Origin: Acinetobacter sp.
Lineage (GTDB): Bacteria > Pseudomonadota > Gammaproteobacteria > Pseudomonadales > Moraxellaceae
Direction: 5' to 3'
DNA length: 64,000 nt
Assembly (NCBI GenBank): GCA_031277915.1
Contig: JAITLL010000070.1
Location: 1 to 64,000, forward strand
A program made the position numbers and the translations under genes. Positions 1 to 8,822 of the stretch are shown here, piece after piece (the first letter of the stretch is position 1; each line of letters opens with the position of its first letter). Below the pieces are notes generated by a model. That model was not told the DNA's origin and did no database searches. It saw only the letters and a program-made list of their open reading frames with translations.

Positions 1-645
1 TTTGCCATGTTTGCCTTAAACCAAGGTGAAGTATGTACTTGCCCTTCTCGTGCTTTAGTACAAGAAAGTATTGCTGATCAGTTCTTAGAGATGGCTGTCG
101 AACGTGTAAAACGTATTAAAACTGGTCATCCACTTGATACTGAAACCATGATTGGCGCACAAGCATCTCTACAACAACAAGAGAAAATCTTACGTTGTAT
201 TAACACTGGTCGTGAAGAAGGTGCAGAACTCTTACTTGGTGGTAGTGGCCGTAAAGAAGTAGGTGATGGTTTCTATGTTGATCCGACTATTTTTAGAGGT
301 CACAACAGTATGCAAGTTTTCCAAGAAGAAATTTTTGGACCTGTACTTGCTGTGACAACGTTCAAAGACTTTGACGATGCAATCAAAATCGCCAATGACA
401 CCATGTATGGTTTAGGTGCAGGTGTATGGTCACGTTCAGCTCACATTTCTTATCGTGCGGGTCGTGCTATTGAAGCGGGTCGTGTCTGGACAAATTGCTA
501 CAACATCTACCCTGCACATGCTGCATTTGGTGGTTACAAGAAGTCTGGTATTGGCCGTGAAAACCATAAGATGATGCTAGATCACTATCAACAAACCAAA
601 AACTTGTTGGTGAGTTATTCAACTAAACCTATGGGCTTCTTCTAA
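1..645 (+). CDS. NAD-dependent aldehyde dehydrogenase, C-terminal part (cut by window edge)
   Basis: The reading frame is open from base 1, so the N-terminal half lies outside the window. What remains is the catalytic and C-terminal portion of an aldehyde dehydrogenase superfamily protein. The segment [11 protein letters not shown] carries the catalytic cysteine in the form typical of the AldB/ExaC/AcoD-like acetaldehyde dehydrogenases. Further on, [10 protein letters not shown] and the C-terminal [12 protein letters not shown] are the usual family signatures. The family oxidises aldehydes to acids with NAD(P)+. The substrate cannot be told from this part; the closeness to ExaC-type enzymes suggests a short-chain aldehyde such as acetaldehyde (inference). 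A hairpin terminator follows at 711-739. Confidence 0.9.
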   Translation, partial: FAMFALNQGEVCTCPSRALVQESIADQFLEMAVERVKRIKTGHPLDTETMIGAQASLQQQEKILRCINTGREEGAELLLGGSGRKEVGDGFYVDPTIFRGHNSMQVFQEEIFGPVLAVTTFKDFDDAIKIANDTMYGLGAGVWSRSAHISYRAGRAIEAGRVWTNCYNIYPAHAAFGGYKKSGIGRENHKMMLDHYQQTKNLLVSYSTKPMGFF

Positions 646-710
646 GTTTCGCACCAAGTTGATACCAAACTATCAACACTAGAAAGAAATAAGATACCTA
701 ATTATATAAA

Positions 711-739
711 AGCCAGTAATTTAGATTACTGGCTCTATT
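711..739 (+). terminator. Rho-independent terminator after aldehyde dehydrogenase
   Basis: A perfect 10-bp stem (AGCCAGTAAT at 711-720 with ATTACTGGCT at 725-734) closes a 4-base loop and is followed by a short T-rich stretch. It lies 66 bp after the aldehyde dehydrogenase stop. Confidence 0.7.
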
Positions 740-890
740 ATGCTATGAGCTACACGCAAAGAATATTGATGCATAACAAATCAATCTTAACGAAAAATAT
801 CAATTTTTAGGTATTGACGATTTATATGGATATTTTCTTCTTTATATTTACCGCTATACTCCACCTATTGATCTTCTATGAATCATTTGT

Positions 891-1613
891 ATGAGCACAA
901 CAAACGCCTTCCCTAAAACCATTTATGCAGTTCAGCATCTTGCTTTCGAAGACTTAGGTTCATTAGAAGATGTATTTTATCAACTCGGATTTCGGGTCCG
1001 TTATTTTGAAGCTGGTGTAGATGATTTAACTCCTGCTTTTACACATGATGGTTTAACTATTATTTTAGGTGGCCCAATCGGGGTTTATGAAACTGAAGAT
1101 TATCCATTTTTAAAAGATGAAATCACATTACTTAAACAACGTTTAGCAGCGGATAAACCAACATTAGGTATTTGTCTAGGAGCACAGCTTATTGCACACG
1201 CACTTGGTGCAAAAGTATATGCTGGTCATCAAAAAGAAATTGGCTGGGGCACACTCAGCTTGAGTTTACGTTCTAATCAGGTTTTATCTGCTTTGCTTAA
1301 TAATGTTCATGTTCTACATTGGCATGGTGATACATTCGACCTTCCTGATAATGCAGTGCTTTTAGCAAGTTCAGACGTTTATACTAATCAGGCCTTTGAA
1401 GTTGGCAACAATATTCTTGCCCTACAATTCCATATTGAGACTACTCAAGAGAATTTCGAAAAATGGCTTATTGGTCACACCTGTGAGCTTCGTCATGCGG
1501 GAATCTCAATTCACCAGTTACGCAAGCAAAATATCGAATATGCCTCAGAACTTGAACAAGCTGCATTTGAAGTAATTCAAAAATTCTTAAAAAGAATTGG
1601 TTATAGTTCATAG
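891..1613 (+). CDS. Class I glutamine amidotransferase-like protein
   Basis: A 240-residue single-domain protein of the class I glutamine amidotransferase (GMP synthase-like) family. The nucleophile elbow is LGICLGAQL with Cys95, and the histidine of the triad lies in ALQFHIETT near residue 183. The family hydrolyses glutamine to ammonia for a synthetase partner, or acts on related gamma-glutamyl compounds. No synthetase domain is fused and none lies beside it, so the acceptor is unknown. It begins with ATG in TGTATGAGC; no strong Shine-Dalgarno is visible. It is expressed alone, between two terminators. Confidence 0.85.
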   Translation: MSTTNAFPKTIYAVQHLAFEDLGSLEDVFYQLGFRVRYFEAGVDDLTPAFTHDGLTIILGGPIGVYETEDYPFLKDEITLLKQRLAADKPTLGICLGAQLIAHALGAKVYAGHQKEIGWGTLSLSLRSNQVLSALLNNVHVLHWHGDTFDLPDNAVLLASSDVYTNQAFEVGNNILALQFHIETTQENFEKWLIGHTCELRHAGISIHQLRKQNIEYASELEQAAFEVIQKFLKRIGYSS

Positions 1614-1773
1614 CATGAGCAGTTTCTAAAATTTAACAAATCTGCCCTTTTATCACTGGATATTATTTGATTACTTTTCACTCAAAGGTAAATCTATATT
1701 CTATTTTTAAGAACATTTTCTGAAAATTTCAGTGTATTATTAATTTGTAACATAAAATATACGCTGATTTACT

Positions 1774-1887
1774 ATGGATATCTGGAAGTTTATTAAAAGC
1801 TTTAATACGGTTAATACCTATCTTGTGCTTTCAACTCTTCTTTTTATAATATTAGTTCTTTATTTTTATGTGATTAATCCTACCTAA
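1774..1887 (+). CDS. Possible small single-span membrane protein (37 aa)
   Basis: A short ATG-to-TAA frame encodes 37 residues. A basic start (MDIWKFIKSF) is followed by a continuous hydrophobic stretch from about residue 17 to 34, which is the shape of a small inner-membrane protein. It lies between the amidotransferase gene and a good terminator at 1952-1977, so it would make a tidy transcription unit. No clear Shine-Dalgarno sequence is visible and I do not recognise a family. A chance frame in AT-rich DNA is the alternative. Confidence 0.35.
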   Translation: MDIWKFIKSFNTVNTYLVLSTLLFIILVLYFYVINPT

Positions 1888-1951
1888 GCTAGTTTGCCCA
1901 GGAAATGGAATCGTAAAGAAAAAGAATATATAAGAAGACCCCCCAAGAAAA

Positions 1952-1977
1952 AGCCCAACCTAACAGTTGGGCTTTTT
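1952..1977 (+). terminator. Rho-independent terminator
   Basis: AGCCCAAC at 1952-1959 pairs with GTTGGGCT at 1965-1972, and a run of T follows. It is the end signal for the small membrane ORF or for read-through from the amidotransferase gene. Confidence 0.85.
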
Positions 1978-1990
1978 TAATATCTCATAC

Positions 1991-2110
1991 CTACTCACAA
2001 CATGTCGTTCGCCTTGCGAAAAAGTAAGAGATAAGCAATCTCGACTATCTACTCACAACATGTTGCTCGTCTTGCGAAAAAGTAAGAGATAAGCAATCTC
2101 TTACTTTTTC
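1991..2110. repeat. Tandem 52-bp direct repeat with a long hairpin at the glnS 3' end
   Basis: Two copies of a 52-bp unit lie at 1991-2042 and 2049-2100, with a period of 58 bp and three mismatches by eye. In the right-hand copy, bases 2076-2090 pair perfectly over 15 bp with 2096-2110. Those last bases are the 3' end and stop codon of glnS, so the hairpin overlaps the end of the gene. The left-hand copy keeps one arm but only 5 bp of the other. This suggests that the glnS terminator region was partly duplicated away from the gene. Confidence 0.8.
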
Positions 2111-3828
2111 TCAGGTTTGAAGCTGTCTTTCAAATCAAGGATACGGTTAAATACTGGCTTTTCAGCAGTGTGCTCGTGTTGATCTGCAACAAAATAACCT
2201 TCGCGTTCAAACTGGAAGCGATCTTCAGGGTTCGCTTGAGCTAAAGCAGGCTCAATTACAGCTTGTACCACTTTCAATGATTCAGGATTAAGATTTGCCA
2301 AGAAGTCATCATCTGCATCAGGTGCTGCTTCTGTAAATAAACGATCGTAAATACGTACTTCAGCAGGAATACCTTTAGTTGCAGATACCCAGTGAATTAC
2401 ACCTTTCACTTTACGCCCTTCAGGGTTTTTACCTAAGGTTTCAGGGTCAATTGAACATTTCAGCTCAATGACTTCACCATTAGCATCCTTAATGACTTCA
2501 TCACATTTAATGACATAAGCATGGCGTAAACGCACTTCACCATCAGTAGTCAATCGTTTAAAACCTTTTGGTGGAATCTCTTCAAAATCTTTACGATCAA
2601 TATAGATTTCCTTAGTTAAAGGAATTACACGATTACCCATATCCACGTTAGGATGGCGAGCATGGGTAAGCTCCATATCTTCAGCTAAATTGGTTAAAGT
2701 TACTTTAAGTGGACTTAAAACAGCCATACCACGCGCAGCAGTATTTTCTAAAGATTGGCGAATACAAAACTCAAGCATTGCAACATCAACAATACCATCA
2801 GTTTTTGACACGCCCACACGCTTACAAAAATCACGTAAACCTTCTGGCGTAAAACCACGACGGCGCATACCCACTACTGTTGGCATACGAGGGTCATCCC
2901 AACCATTCACATAACCACCTTCTACCAATTTACGTAACTTACGTTTTGATGTAATGGTGTAATCCACATTTAAACGTGAAGATTCATACTGGTGTGGAAC
3001 CGCTTGAGATTTAACCTTTTCAACAATCCAGTCATAAAATGGACGGTGATCTTGGAACTCTAATGTACAAAGCGAATGAGTAATCCCTTCAATTGCATCA
3101 GACAATGGATGAGCATAGTCATACATTGGATAGATTTTCCATTTGTCACCAGTTTGGTGATGCTCTGAATGCAAAATACGATACAAAATTGGATCACGCA
3201 TATGCACGTTCGGGCTTGCCATATCAATTTTGGCACGTAGAACTGCTTCACCTTCTTTAAGTTCACCACTACGCATTTGTTCAAAGCGAGCAAGGTTCTC
3301 TTCAACAGAAGCATCACGGTATGGTGAATTTTTCCCTGGCTCAACAAAATTACCGCGGTTTAGCTTAATTTCTTCAGGAGATTGCAAATCAACATATGCA
3401 TCGCCTTGTTCAATTAATTGAACAGCCCATGCATAAAGCTGATCAAAATAACCTGATGCATAGCGTGGCTCACCATTCCAGTTAAAACCAAGCCATTTCA
3501 CATCGTTAGCAATACCGTCAACATACTCTTGCTCTTCCGCGTCAGGGTTTGTATCGTCAAAACGTAAATTACATAAACCATCAAACTCTTCAGCTACACC
3601 AAAGTTTAAGCAAATTGCTTTTACATGACCAATATGTAAATAGCCATTTGGTTCTGGTGGAAAACGCGTTACGATCTGCTTTGCACGACCAGCAGCTAAG
3701 TCTTCAGTAATAACTTGGCGAACAAAATCTAAGCCAGCCTGTTGTTCTTGCTGCGCAGAATCGACAGAGGCATGAGTATTCGGTGTCGGGTTATTTGGCA
3801 GGCTCGAGACAACATCATTAGGCTTCAT
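2101..3828 (-). CDS. glnS: Glutaminyl-tRNA synthetase
   Basis: This class I aminoacyl-tRNA synthetase charges tRNA-Gln with glutamine in the cytoplasm. The protein is 575 residues, about 20 longer than the E. coli enzyme, mainly from a polar N-terminal extension. The HIGH motif is at residues 65-68 (in [13 protein letters not shown]), and the KMSKS-equivalent is in [11 protein letters not shown]. The C-terminal anticodon-binding beta-barrel region is complete (residues about 370-575). It is transcribed alone, leftward, and divergent from ppiB. Its 3' end forms part of a 15-bp hairpin. Confidence 0.98.
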   Translation of the reverse strand: MKPNDVVSSLPNNPTPNTHASVDSAQQEQQAGLDFVRQVITEDLAAGRAKQIVTRFPPEPNGYLHIGHVKAICLNFGVAEEFDGLCNLRFDDTNPDAEEQEYVDGIANDVKWLGFNWNGEPRYASGYFDQLYAWAVQLIEQGDAYVDLQSPEEIKLNRGNFVEPGKNSPYRDASVEENLARFEQMRSGELKEGEAVLRAKIDMASPNVHMRDPILYRILHSEHHQTGDKWKIYPMYDYAHPLSDAIEGITHSLCTLEFQDHRPFYDWIVEKVKSQAVPHQYESSRLNVDYTITSKRKLRKLVEGGYVNGWDDPRMPTVVGMRRRGFTPEGLRDFCKRVGVSKTDGIVDVAMLEFCIRQSLENTAARGMAVLSPLKVTLTNLAEDMELTHARHPNVDMGNRVIPLTKEIYIDRKDFEEIPPKGFKRLTTDGEVRLRHAYVIKCDEVIKDANGEVIELKCSIDPETLGKNPEGRKVKGVIHWVSATKGIPAEVRIYDRLFTEAAPDADDDFLANLNPESLKVVQAVIEPALAQANPEDRFQFEREGYFVADQHEHTAEKPVFNRILDLKDSFKPEKK

Positions 3829-3996
3829 AGTGTATCAATCACTTCTTTGTAGATAAAATTTCGAAAAATTTAAACGCTATCTTCATTTTTAACAAAGATT
3901 TTAACGTTTTTTACTTGCCTTGTAGTTTACAGTTTGCTTATGCTTCTCTCAACCAAAAACCCATGGTCATAAGCCCATGTTTAGGAGATTAATGTA

Positions 3997-4506
3997 ATGA
4001 GTTTTCCTCAAGTCGAATTAAACACCAATAAAGGTCGTATTGTTCTTGAACTGAATGCTGAAAAAGCCCCTAAAACAGTAGCAAACTTTTTAGAATATGT
4101 ACGTGACGGTTTTTATGACGGCGTTATTTTCCACCGCGTCATTGATGGTTTCATGATCCAAGGTGGCGGTATGGATGAAAACTTCAAAGAAAAAGCGACA
4201 CGTGATTCAATTGAAAATGAAGCTGATAATGGTTTAAGCAACGACGAAGGTACGATTGCTATGGCGCGTACTCAAGCTCCTCACTCAGCGTCTGCTCAAT
4301 TCTTTATCAATGTGAAAAACAACTCTTTCTTGAACCATACCTCTAAAACTGCCCAAGGTTGGGGTTATGCTGTATTTGGTAAAGTTGTTGAAGGTTTAGA
4401 CATTGTTGAAGCGATCAAAGGTGTTCGCACTGGCAACCGCGGCTATCACGCTGACGTTCCTTTAGAAAATGTTGTAATCGAATCTGCTAAAATTATTTCT
4501 GAATAA
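3997..4506 (+). CDS. ppiB: Peptidyl-prolyl cis-trans isomerase, cyclophilin type
   Basis: A 169-residue cyclophilin without a signal peptide, so the cytoplasmic PpiB type. It catalyses cis-trans isomerisation of Xaa-Pro bonds during folding. The hallmark [14 protein letters not shown] is at about residues 47-60, followed by the SAQFFINV active-site strand and a C-terminal [17 protein letters not shown] at 3983-3987 sits 9 bases before the ATG. The lpxH gene starts 15 bp downstream, so the two are likely co-transcribed. Confidence 0.96.
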   Translation: MSFPQVELNTNKGRIVLELNAEKAPKTVANFLEYVRDGFYDGVIFHRVIDGFMIQGGGMDENFKEKATRDSIENEADNGLSNDEGTIAMARTQAPHSASAQFFINVKNNSFLNHTSKTAQGWGYAVFGKVVEGLDIVEAIKGVRTGNRGYHADVPLENVVIESAKIISE

Positions 4507-4521
4507 TTTTAGGATAAAGCT

Positions 4522-5241
4522 GTGACTTATCTGTTTATCTCAGATTTACATTTGTCACCTGAACACCCTCGACTCGTTCGAGGGTTTTTAGATTTGTTGG
4601 TGCATTACCAAAATAAGCAAACACAGCTCTATATTTTAGGTGATTGGTTTAACGCTTGGATTGGTGACGATTATTCCGCCCCTTGGCTCGATGAAATTGT
4701 CGAAGCTTTAAAAGCTTTTAATAAAAAAGGTAACCGAGTTTACTTTCAAGTCGGTAACCGTGATTTTGCGCTTAATCAAGTTTTTCTCAATAAATTTAAT
4801 GGTGTGCTACTATCAGATACTTATTATCTTAATATTTCAGGACAGCAATACCGTTTAGAACATGGCGATGCGTTATGTACTGATGATATTTCCTATCAAA
4901 GATTTAGAAAAATTATTAGAAACCCACTTTTAGTGGCTTTTTTACGCCGAACACCTCTCAGTTTCCGTACAAAACTGGTCAATGGTTTTCGTAAAAAGAG
5001 CCATTCTGACAAACAACAAAAAAGTTACGAGATTATGGATGTGAATGAACAAGCCGTAATTGGTGCTTTAGAAAATGTTGATACACTTATTCACGGTCAT
5101 ACTCACCGTCCCGCAATTCATGTGATCCAACAAAAGCAGAGAATTGTACTAGGTGACTGGCGTGAAGATCATGCACAAATTTTGGAGATTAATCCCTCTT
5201 CAAATATGCAACAAATCAAACTAACTGATTGGTATTATTAA
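4522..5241 (+). CDS. lpxH: UDP-2,3-diacylglucosamine diphosphatase
   Basis: This metallophosphoesterase hydrolyses UDP-2,3-diacylglucosamine to lipid X, a step of lipid A synthesis at the inner face of the inner membrane. The 239-residue protein keeps the ligand motifs in order: DLHLS (residues 8-12), GDWFNAWIGDD, GNRD, LEHGDALCTDD and the C-terminal GHTHRP. It begins with GTG, with AGGA 7 bases upstream. It follows ppiB closely. Its presence indicates a standard lipid A route, consistent with Acinetobacter lipooligosaccharide. Confidence 0.96.
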   Translation: MTYLFISDLHLSPEHPRLVRGFLDLLVHYQNKQTQLYILGDWFNAWIGDDYSAPWLDEIVEALKAFNKKGNRVYFQVGNRDFALNQVFLNKFNGVLLSDTYYLNISGQQYRLEHGDALCTDDISYQRFRKIIRNPLLVAFLRRTPLSFRTKLVNGFRKKSHSDKQQKSYEIMDVNEQAVIGALENVDTLIHGHTHRPAIHVIQQKQRIVLGDWREDHAQILEINPSSNMQQIKLTDWYY

Positions 5242-5575
5242 TTAATCATCAGTTATTTTATTTTTCAAATACTTAACTTGCTTATTTAAATTAAAATCTT
5301 CAGTTTATATGCCCGTACTTTTGATACTCGATGTGTAAAACTAAAAAACACAACACAAATGCAAAATTGTAAAGGCTTTAAAATTTCTAATTTTTCTCAG
5401 CTTACTCTTCCGATTAATTGGTATTAATTTAAATATTTTCAATAAATTACTAAAAATTTATATAAGCATTATATTTCTTTATCAAAGTAAAATGCAGATG
5501 TTTTCCTCTAAAATCGCGTATGATGCCAAAGATTAGAGCCTTTCCATTGTAATAAGATTGATATGGAGTAAATGC
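5242..5575. other. Intergenic region, 334 bp, no gene seen
   Basis: This AT-rich stretch holds no convincing frame, structural RNA or terminator for lpxH. The only promoter-like element I can point to is TATGAT at 5519-5524, a good -10 candidate for the nitroreductase gene, but a matching -35 is not clear. AGT-free GGAG at 5565-5568 is the ribosome-binding site of the next gene. Confidence 0.4.
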
Positions 5576-6229
5576 ATGGACTTATTAAATACGGTTAAAA
5601 GTCGCTATACAACGAAAGCGTATGATCCTGAAAAAAAAATCCCTCAAGAAAAATTTGATAAATTATTAGAAATTTTACGTTTTACCCCCTCTTCAGTAAA
5701 TATCCAACCTTGGCATTTCTTGATTGCAGACAATCTCGCAGCTAAAGAACGCATTGCGAAAGCCTTAACAGGTCGATATGCCTATAATGCGCCTAAAGTT
5801 ATTGAGTCATCACATACACTCGTATTTTGTACAAGAACAGATATTTCACCAGAATTTTTAAACCAGTTACTTGAACAAGATGATTTAAGCGGCCGATTTA
5901 AAGACGAAAAAGCAAAGCTCGGCCAAAAAGATACTCGCCATGGCTATGTTGAGTTTTATCGCAATGAACAAAAGAACTTATTTGGTTGGATGGAAAATCA
6001 AACCTTTATTGCTTTAGGACAACTACTTTTTGCAGCTGGTCTTGAAGGAATTGATGCAACACCTATGGGTGGCTTTGACGAAGATATTTTAAATAACGAG
6101 CTTAACTTAAAAGAAAAAGGTTTACGTAGCTCTGTAATTGTTTCACTTGGCTATAGAAGTGAAAATGATTTTAATGCCAAGTTGCCAAAATCTCGTCTGC
6201 CTGATGAAGTTATTTTTACTCATTTATAA
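5576..6229 (+). CDS. NfsB-type NAD(P)H nitroreductase
   Basis: An FMN-dependent nitroreductase of 217 residues, closely resembling E. coli NfsB/dihydropteridine reductase. The N-terminal RYTTKAYDPEKKI, the FMN-contacting TPSSVNIQPWHFL, the middle EGIDATPMGGFD and the C-terminal FNAKLPKSRLP match this family along its whole length. It reduces quinones and nitro compounds with NAD(P)H in the cytoplasm. A longer frame begins at 5558, but GGAG at 5565-5568 lies 7 bases before the ATG at 5576 and inside that extension, so 5576 is the better start. The symbol nfsB is plausible but orthology is not proven. Confidence 0.93.
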   Translation: MDLLNTVKSRYTTKAYDPEKKIPQEKFDKLLEILRFTPSSVNIQPWHFLIADNLAAKERIAKALTGRYAYNAPKVIESSHTLVFCTRTDISPEFLNQLLEQDDLSGRFKDEKAKLGQKDTRHGYVEFYRNEQKNLFGWMENQTFIALGQLLFAAGLEGIDATPMGGFDEDILNNELNLKEKGLRSSVIVSLGYRSENDFNAKLPKSRLPDEVIFTHL

Positions 6230-6241
6230 AAAACTTGAGTA

Positions 6242-6269
6242 GAGTTCAAAAGAACATTCTTTTGAACTC
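6242..6269. terminator. Bidirectional hairpin between convergent genes
   Basis: A perfect 13-bp stem (6242-6254 with 6257-6269) lies between the nitroreductase stop and the stop of the convergent exporter gene. The loop of two bases is very tight, so the real loop is probably four. T-rich runs on either side are weak. Confidence 0.55.
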
Positions 6270-7133
6270 CTATTTCATTGTGAGAGCTAAACACACCAAG
6301 CCACTTATTCCTAAAATAGTTCCTAAAACTGTTGGTAGTTTTAATTTTTCTTTATATAGAACTACCCCACACACAATTCCAAGTAATACCACCAGAATAT
6401 TCATACTTGCAAAAACGATTGCTGGTGAGTCTTTAAGTAAAATATGTGCTTTAACATACAGTGCAATATTGGAAAAATTCAGTACGCCAAGCAGTAATCC
6501 AGCGATAGTATTTTTGAATTGCCATGTCGTCTTTTTTTGTATGGCCAGATAAATAATTGATAAAATAAATGCAGTAATAAAAATAAGATTTAGAGTCAAA
6601 GTAAACTGTAGACCCAAACTACTCGTATATTTTAACAAGACATCAACCGCTGCATAACCGAACCATACACTCATCAAAGCAAAAATTGCTTTTTTTGATT
6701 GATGTCCAGAAGATACCTTAAACTGCCCAAATAAAATAAAAAGAACAGCAAAAATACCTAAAGCTATCCCCAGTAATTTAAGAGAATTAAACTGCTCTTG
6801 AAAAAAGAAATAAGCAGCTAATAAAGAGAGTACCACCGACAATCGTTGAGCAATCTCTGTTTTTACAATACCGGCAAACTCTAATGATTTAGCAAGGCAT
6901 AAAAAAATACTCGGTAAAATGATCCCTAAAGCGATAATTAGCCACCACGGTGTATTTTGTATAGATATATGTTGTATATCTGGTTTAAACCACCAGTAGC
7001 ATAACAAGCTAGCACTTGCATAATTCCATGCAATCATCTGCATGGGTTGATATCCCTTTTTCTTTAAATTTTTTAATAGCACCGAAACCAGAACACTACA
7101 CAATGCCGCAGCAAATATTAATATCATTCGCAA
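6270..7133 (-). CDS. DMT-superfamily (EamA-like) membrane transporter
   Basis: A 287-residue, very hydrophobic protein with about ten membrane segments in two five-helix halves, the layout of drug/metabolite transporter (EamA) proteins. Charged loops are short, and a Lys-rich loop follows the first helix (LLKNLKKKGYQP). Members export amino acids, metabolites or drugs from the cytoplasm; the substrate cannot be read here. It is a single leftward gene, convergent with the nitroreductase. There is no dedicated regulator beside it. Confidence 0.8.
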   Translation of the reverse strand: MRMILIFAAALCSVLVSVLLKNLKKKGYQPMQMIAWNYASASLLCYWWFKPDIQHISIQNTPWWLIIALGIILPSIFLCLAKSLEFAGIVKTEIAQRLSVVLSLLAAYFFFQEQFNSLKLLGIALGIFAVLFILFGQFKVSSGHQSKKAIFALMSVWFGYAAVDVLLKYTSSLGLQFTLTLNLIFITAFILSIIYLAIQKKTTWQFKNTIAGLLLGVLNFSNIALYVKAHILLKDSPAIVFASMNILVVLLGIVCGVVLYKEKLKLPTVLGTILGISGLVCLALTMK

Positions 7134-7220
7134 AGAACCTATTAACTAACCTAAATTTAAAAAATGAGACCAACCAAAGGTTGCTTAATTTACTTTTTAT
7201 ATTTTAAAGCCATAAAAAAA

Positions 7221-7241
7221 AACCAGTCATAAATTGACTGG
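7221..7241 (-). terminator. Rho-independent terminator of hfq
   Basis: Read leftward, GCCAGTCA pairs with TGACTGGT around a 5-base loop and a run of nine T follows. It lies just beyond the hfq stop and ends the tsaE-mutL-miaA-hfq unit. Confidence 0.88.
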
Positions 7242-7259
7242 CTTTTTTATGATAATCAA

Positions 7260-7778
7260 TTAACGATTATTTTCGTCTTCTTGACCATCTTCAAATTTAG
7301 AATCGCCATCAAAACCGCCTTGGTGTCCGCCAAAACCGCCTTGACCACCGAAGCCGCCGCCTTGACCACCGAAGCCGCCGCCTTGACCACCGAAGCCGCC
7401 GCCTTGACCACCGAAGCCACCTTGACCACCGAAGCCGCCGCCTTGACCACCGAAACCGCCTTGACCACCGAAGCCGCCACCTTGAGCACCACCAAAGCCA
7501 GTGCCTTGAGCGCCGAAGCCACCTTGACTACCACCCTGAGCTGGGAAACCTGCACCTTGTGCACCTGCTGGACGTGGGTTACGAGCTGGAACAACCGTAG
7601 AAATAGCGTGTTTGTAAACCATTTGACTTACAGTATTTTTTAATAAAACAACATATTGGTCAAAAGATTCAATATGACCTTGTAATTTAATACCGTTAAC
7701 AAGGAAAATAGAAACTGGGATACGTTCTTTACGGAGAGAATTTAAGAACGGATCTTGTAAAGTTTGACCTTTAGACAT
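7260..7778 (-). CDS. hfq: RNA chaperone Hfq with long Gly-rich tail
   Basis: Hfq forms a hexamer that pairs small RNAs with mRNAs. Residues 1-70 are the Sm fold, with [31 protein letters not shown] and the Sm2 motif [10 protein letters not shown] all intact. The rest (to residue 172) is a Gly/Gln/Phe tail built of FGGQGG-type repeats. E. coli Hfq has 102 residues, and the long Gly-rich tail is known for Moraxellaceae. A longer frame starts at 7790, but the ATG at 7778 has GGAG just upstream. The tail is encoded by a tandem repeat at about 7316-7500. Confidence 0.97.
   Translation of the reverse strand: MSKGQTLQDPFLNSLRKERIPVSIFLVNGIKLQGHIESFDQYVVLLKNTVSQMVYKHAISTVVPARNPRPAGAQGAGFPAQGGSQGGFGAQGTGFGGAQGGGFGGQGGFGGQGGGFGGQGGFGGQGGGFGGQGGGFGGQGGGFGGQGGFGGHQGGFDGDSKFEDGQEDENNR
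7316..7500 (-). repeat. In-frame minisatellite encoding the Hfq tail
   Basis: The DNA is a chain of 12-, 18- and 21-bp units of the type CCACCGAAGCCGCCGCCTTGA. Each encodes combinations of [10 protein letters not shown] and GGGFGGQ. All unit lengths are multiples of three, so slippage would change tail length without shifting the frame. Confidence 0.85.
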
Positions 7779-7871
7779 TTTTAACTCCAAAAAAAATTTT
7801 TAAATCAGCGCAAAAAAACTATCTTTATTTTTCAACTAAAAATTATAAAAAGACAGTGTGCAAATTTTGCT

Positions 7872-8816
7872 TTATCCATAAGAGTTTCGCAAGTCTTCTT
7901 TCGCCTGCTTTATCGTCAAGTAAGTTTTAAAATCGTGTATTTCTTGCAAAGAACGTAACCACGTATATTGACGTTTGGCAAGTTGTCGTGTTGCAAATAA
8001 GGCTTTATCCTCCATTTCCTGCTTTTTTTTGAGACTCATATCACTTTTTAATAGAAATTCTAGAGCTTGTCGATAACCAACTGAACGCATAGAGGGTAAA
8101 TTTTCATCTAAATCGTATTTTTCAATTAGAGATTCAACTTCACTCAAAAAACCGATACCCCACATTTTGCTTAATCTTTGCTCAATGCGTTGATGTAATT
8201 CTAACCGATCTGGAAGTAAAGCGTAGTTATGAAATATGTATCGATATGGTACGTTTTTTGGTTGTTCTGCCTGTAATTTAGTAATTGGTTCACCCGTAAG
8301 CTTATAAACTTCAAGTGCCCGTATAATTCTTTGTTTATCTGAAACCTTAAACTTTACACCGGCAGCAGGATCTACCGCCACAAGTTCATCATAAACGGCT
8401 TGCCATCCTTCATTGAATGCTTTTTCTTCAATTGCTGCACGAACACCTGCATCTGCACTTGGCAAATTGCTAGATAAACCTTCTAGGAGTGCCTTGAAAT
8501 AAAGCATAGTACCTCCTACCAAAATAGGAGTTTTACCACGTGAATGCATTTCATCAATCAAAACACAAGCATCTTCTACAAACTGCGCAGCTGAATAGAC
8601 TTCAAGTGGAGTAATAATATCAATTAAATGATGCGGGTATAATGCTTGTTCTTCACGCGTTGGCTTAGCAGTGCCAATATCCATATCTTTATAAACAAGT
8701 GCAGAGTCGACTGAAATTAGCTCAAAATTTCCACGCTCATATAGTTCACATGCCAAAGCGGTTTTTCCGCTTGCAGTCGGTCCCATTAAATTGATGACGG
8801 GCAATTGATTTGACAT
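7872..8816 (-). CDS. miaA: tRNA dimethylallyltransferase
   Basis: MiaA adds a dimethylallyl group to N6 of A37 in tRNAs that read codons starting with U. The 314-residue protein has the P-loop [10 protein letters not shown] at residues 12-21, the [16 protein letters not shown] motif next, and the [12 protein letters not shown] region near the C-terminus, all typical. It starts 6 bp after the mutL stop, so it is in the same transcript. The gap of about 90 bp before hfq could hold an extra promoter, as in other bacteria, but I cannot point to one. Confidence 0.97.
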   Translation of the reverse strand: MSNQLPVINLMGPTASGKTALACELYERGNFELISVDSALVYKDMDIGTAKPTREEQALYPHHLIDIITPLEVYSAAQFVEDACVLIDEMHSRGKTPILVGGTMLYFKALLEGLSSNLPSADAGVRAAIEEKAFNEGWQAVYDELVAVDPAAGVKFKVSDKQRIIRALEVYKLTGEPITKLQAEQPKNVPYRYIFHNYALLPDRLELHQRIEQRLSKMWGIGFLSEVESLIEKYDLDENLPSMRSVGYRQALEFLLKSDMSLKKKQEMEDKALFATRQLAKRQYTWLRSLQEIHDFKTYLTIKQAKEDLRNSYG

Positions 8817-8822
8817 GTAAAA

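Noticed and set aside
7316-7500. CRISPR array at the hfq repeat
   Set aside because: The repeats are contiguous, coding and of 12-21 bp with no unique spacers. No cas gene is in the window.
7256-7643. Repetitive reading frames on both strands across hfq (Ala/Thr- and Val/Lys-rich)
   Set aside because: They are alternate-frame readings of the Hfq tail minisatellite, with no start signals or conserved domain.
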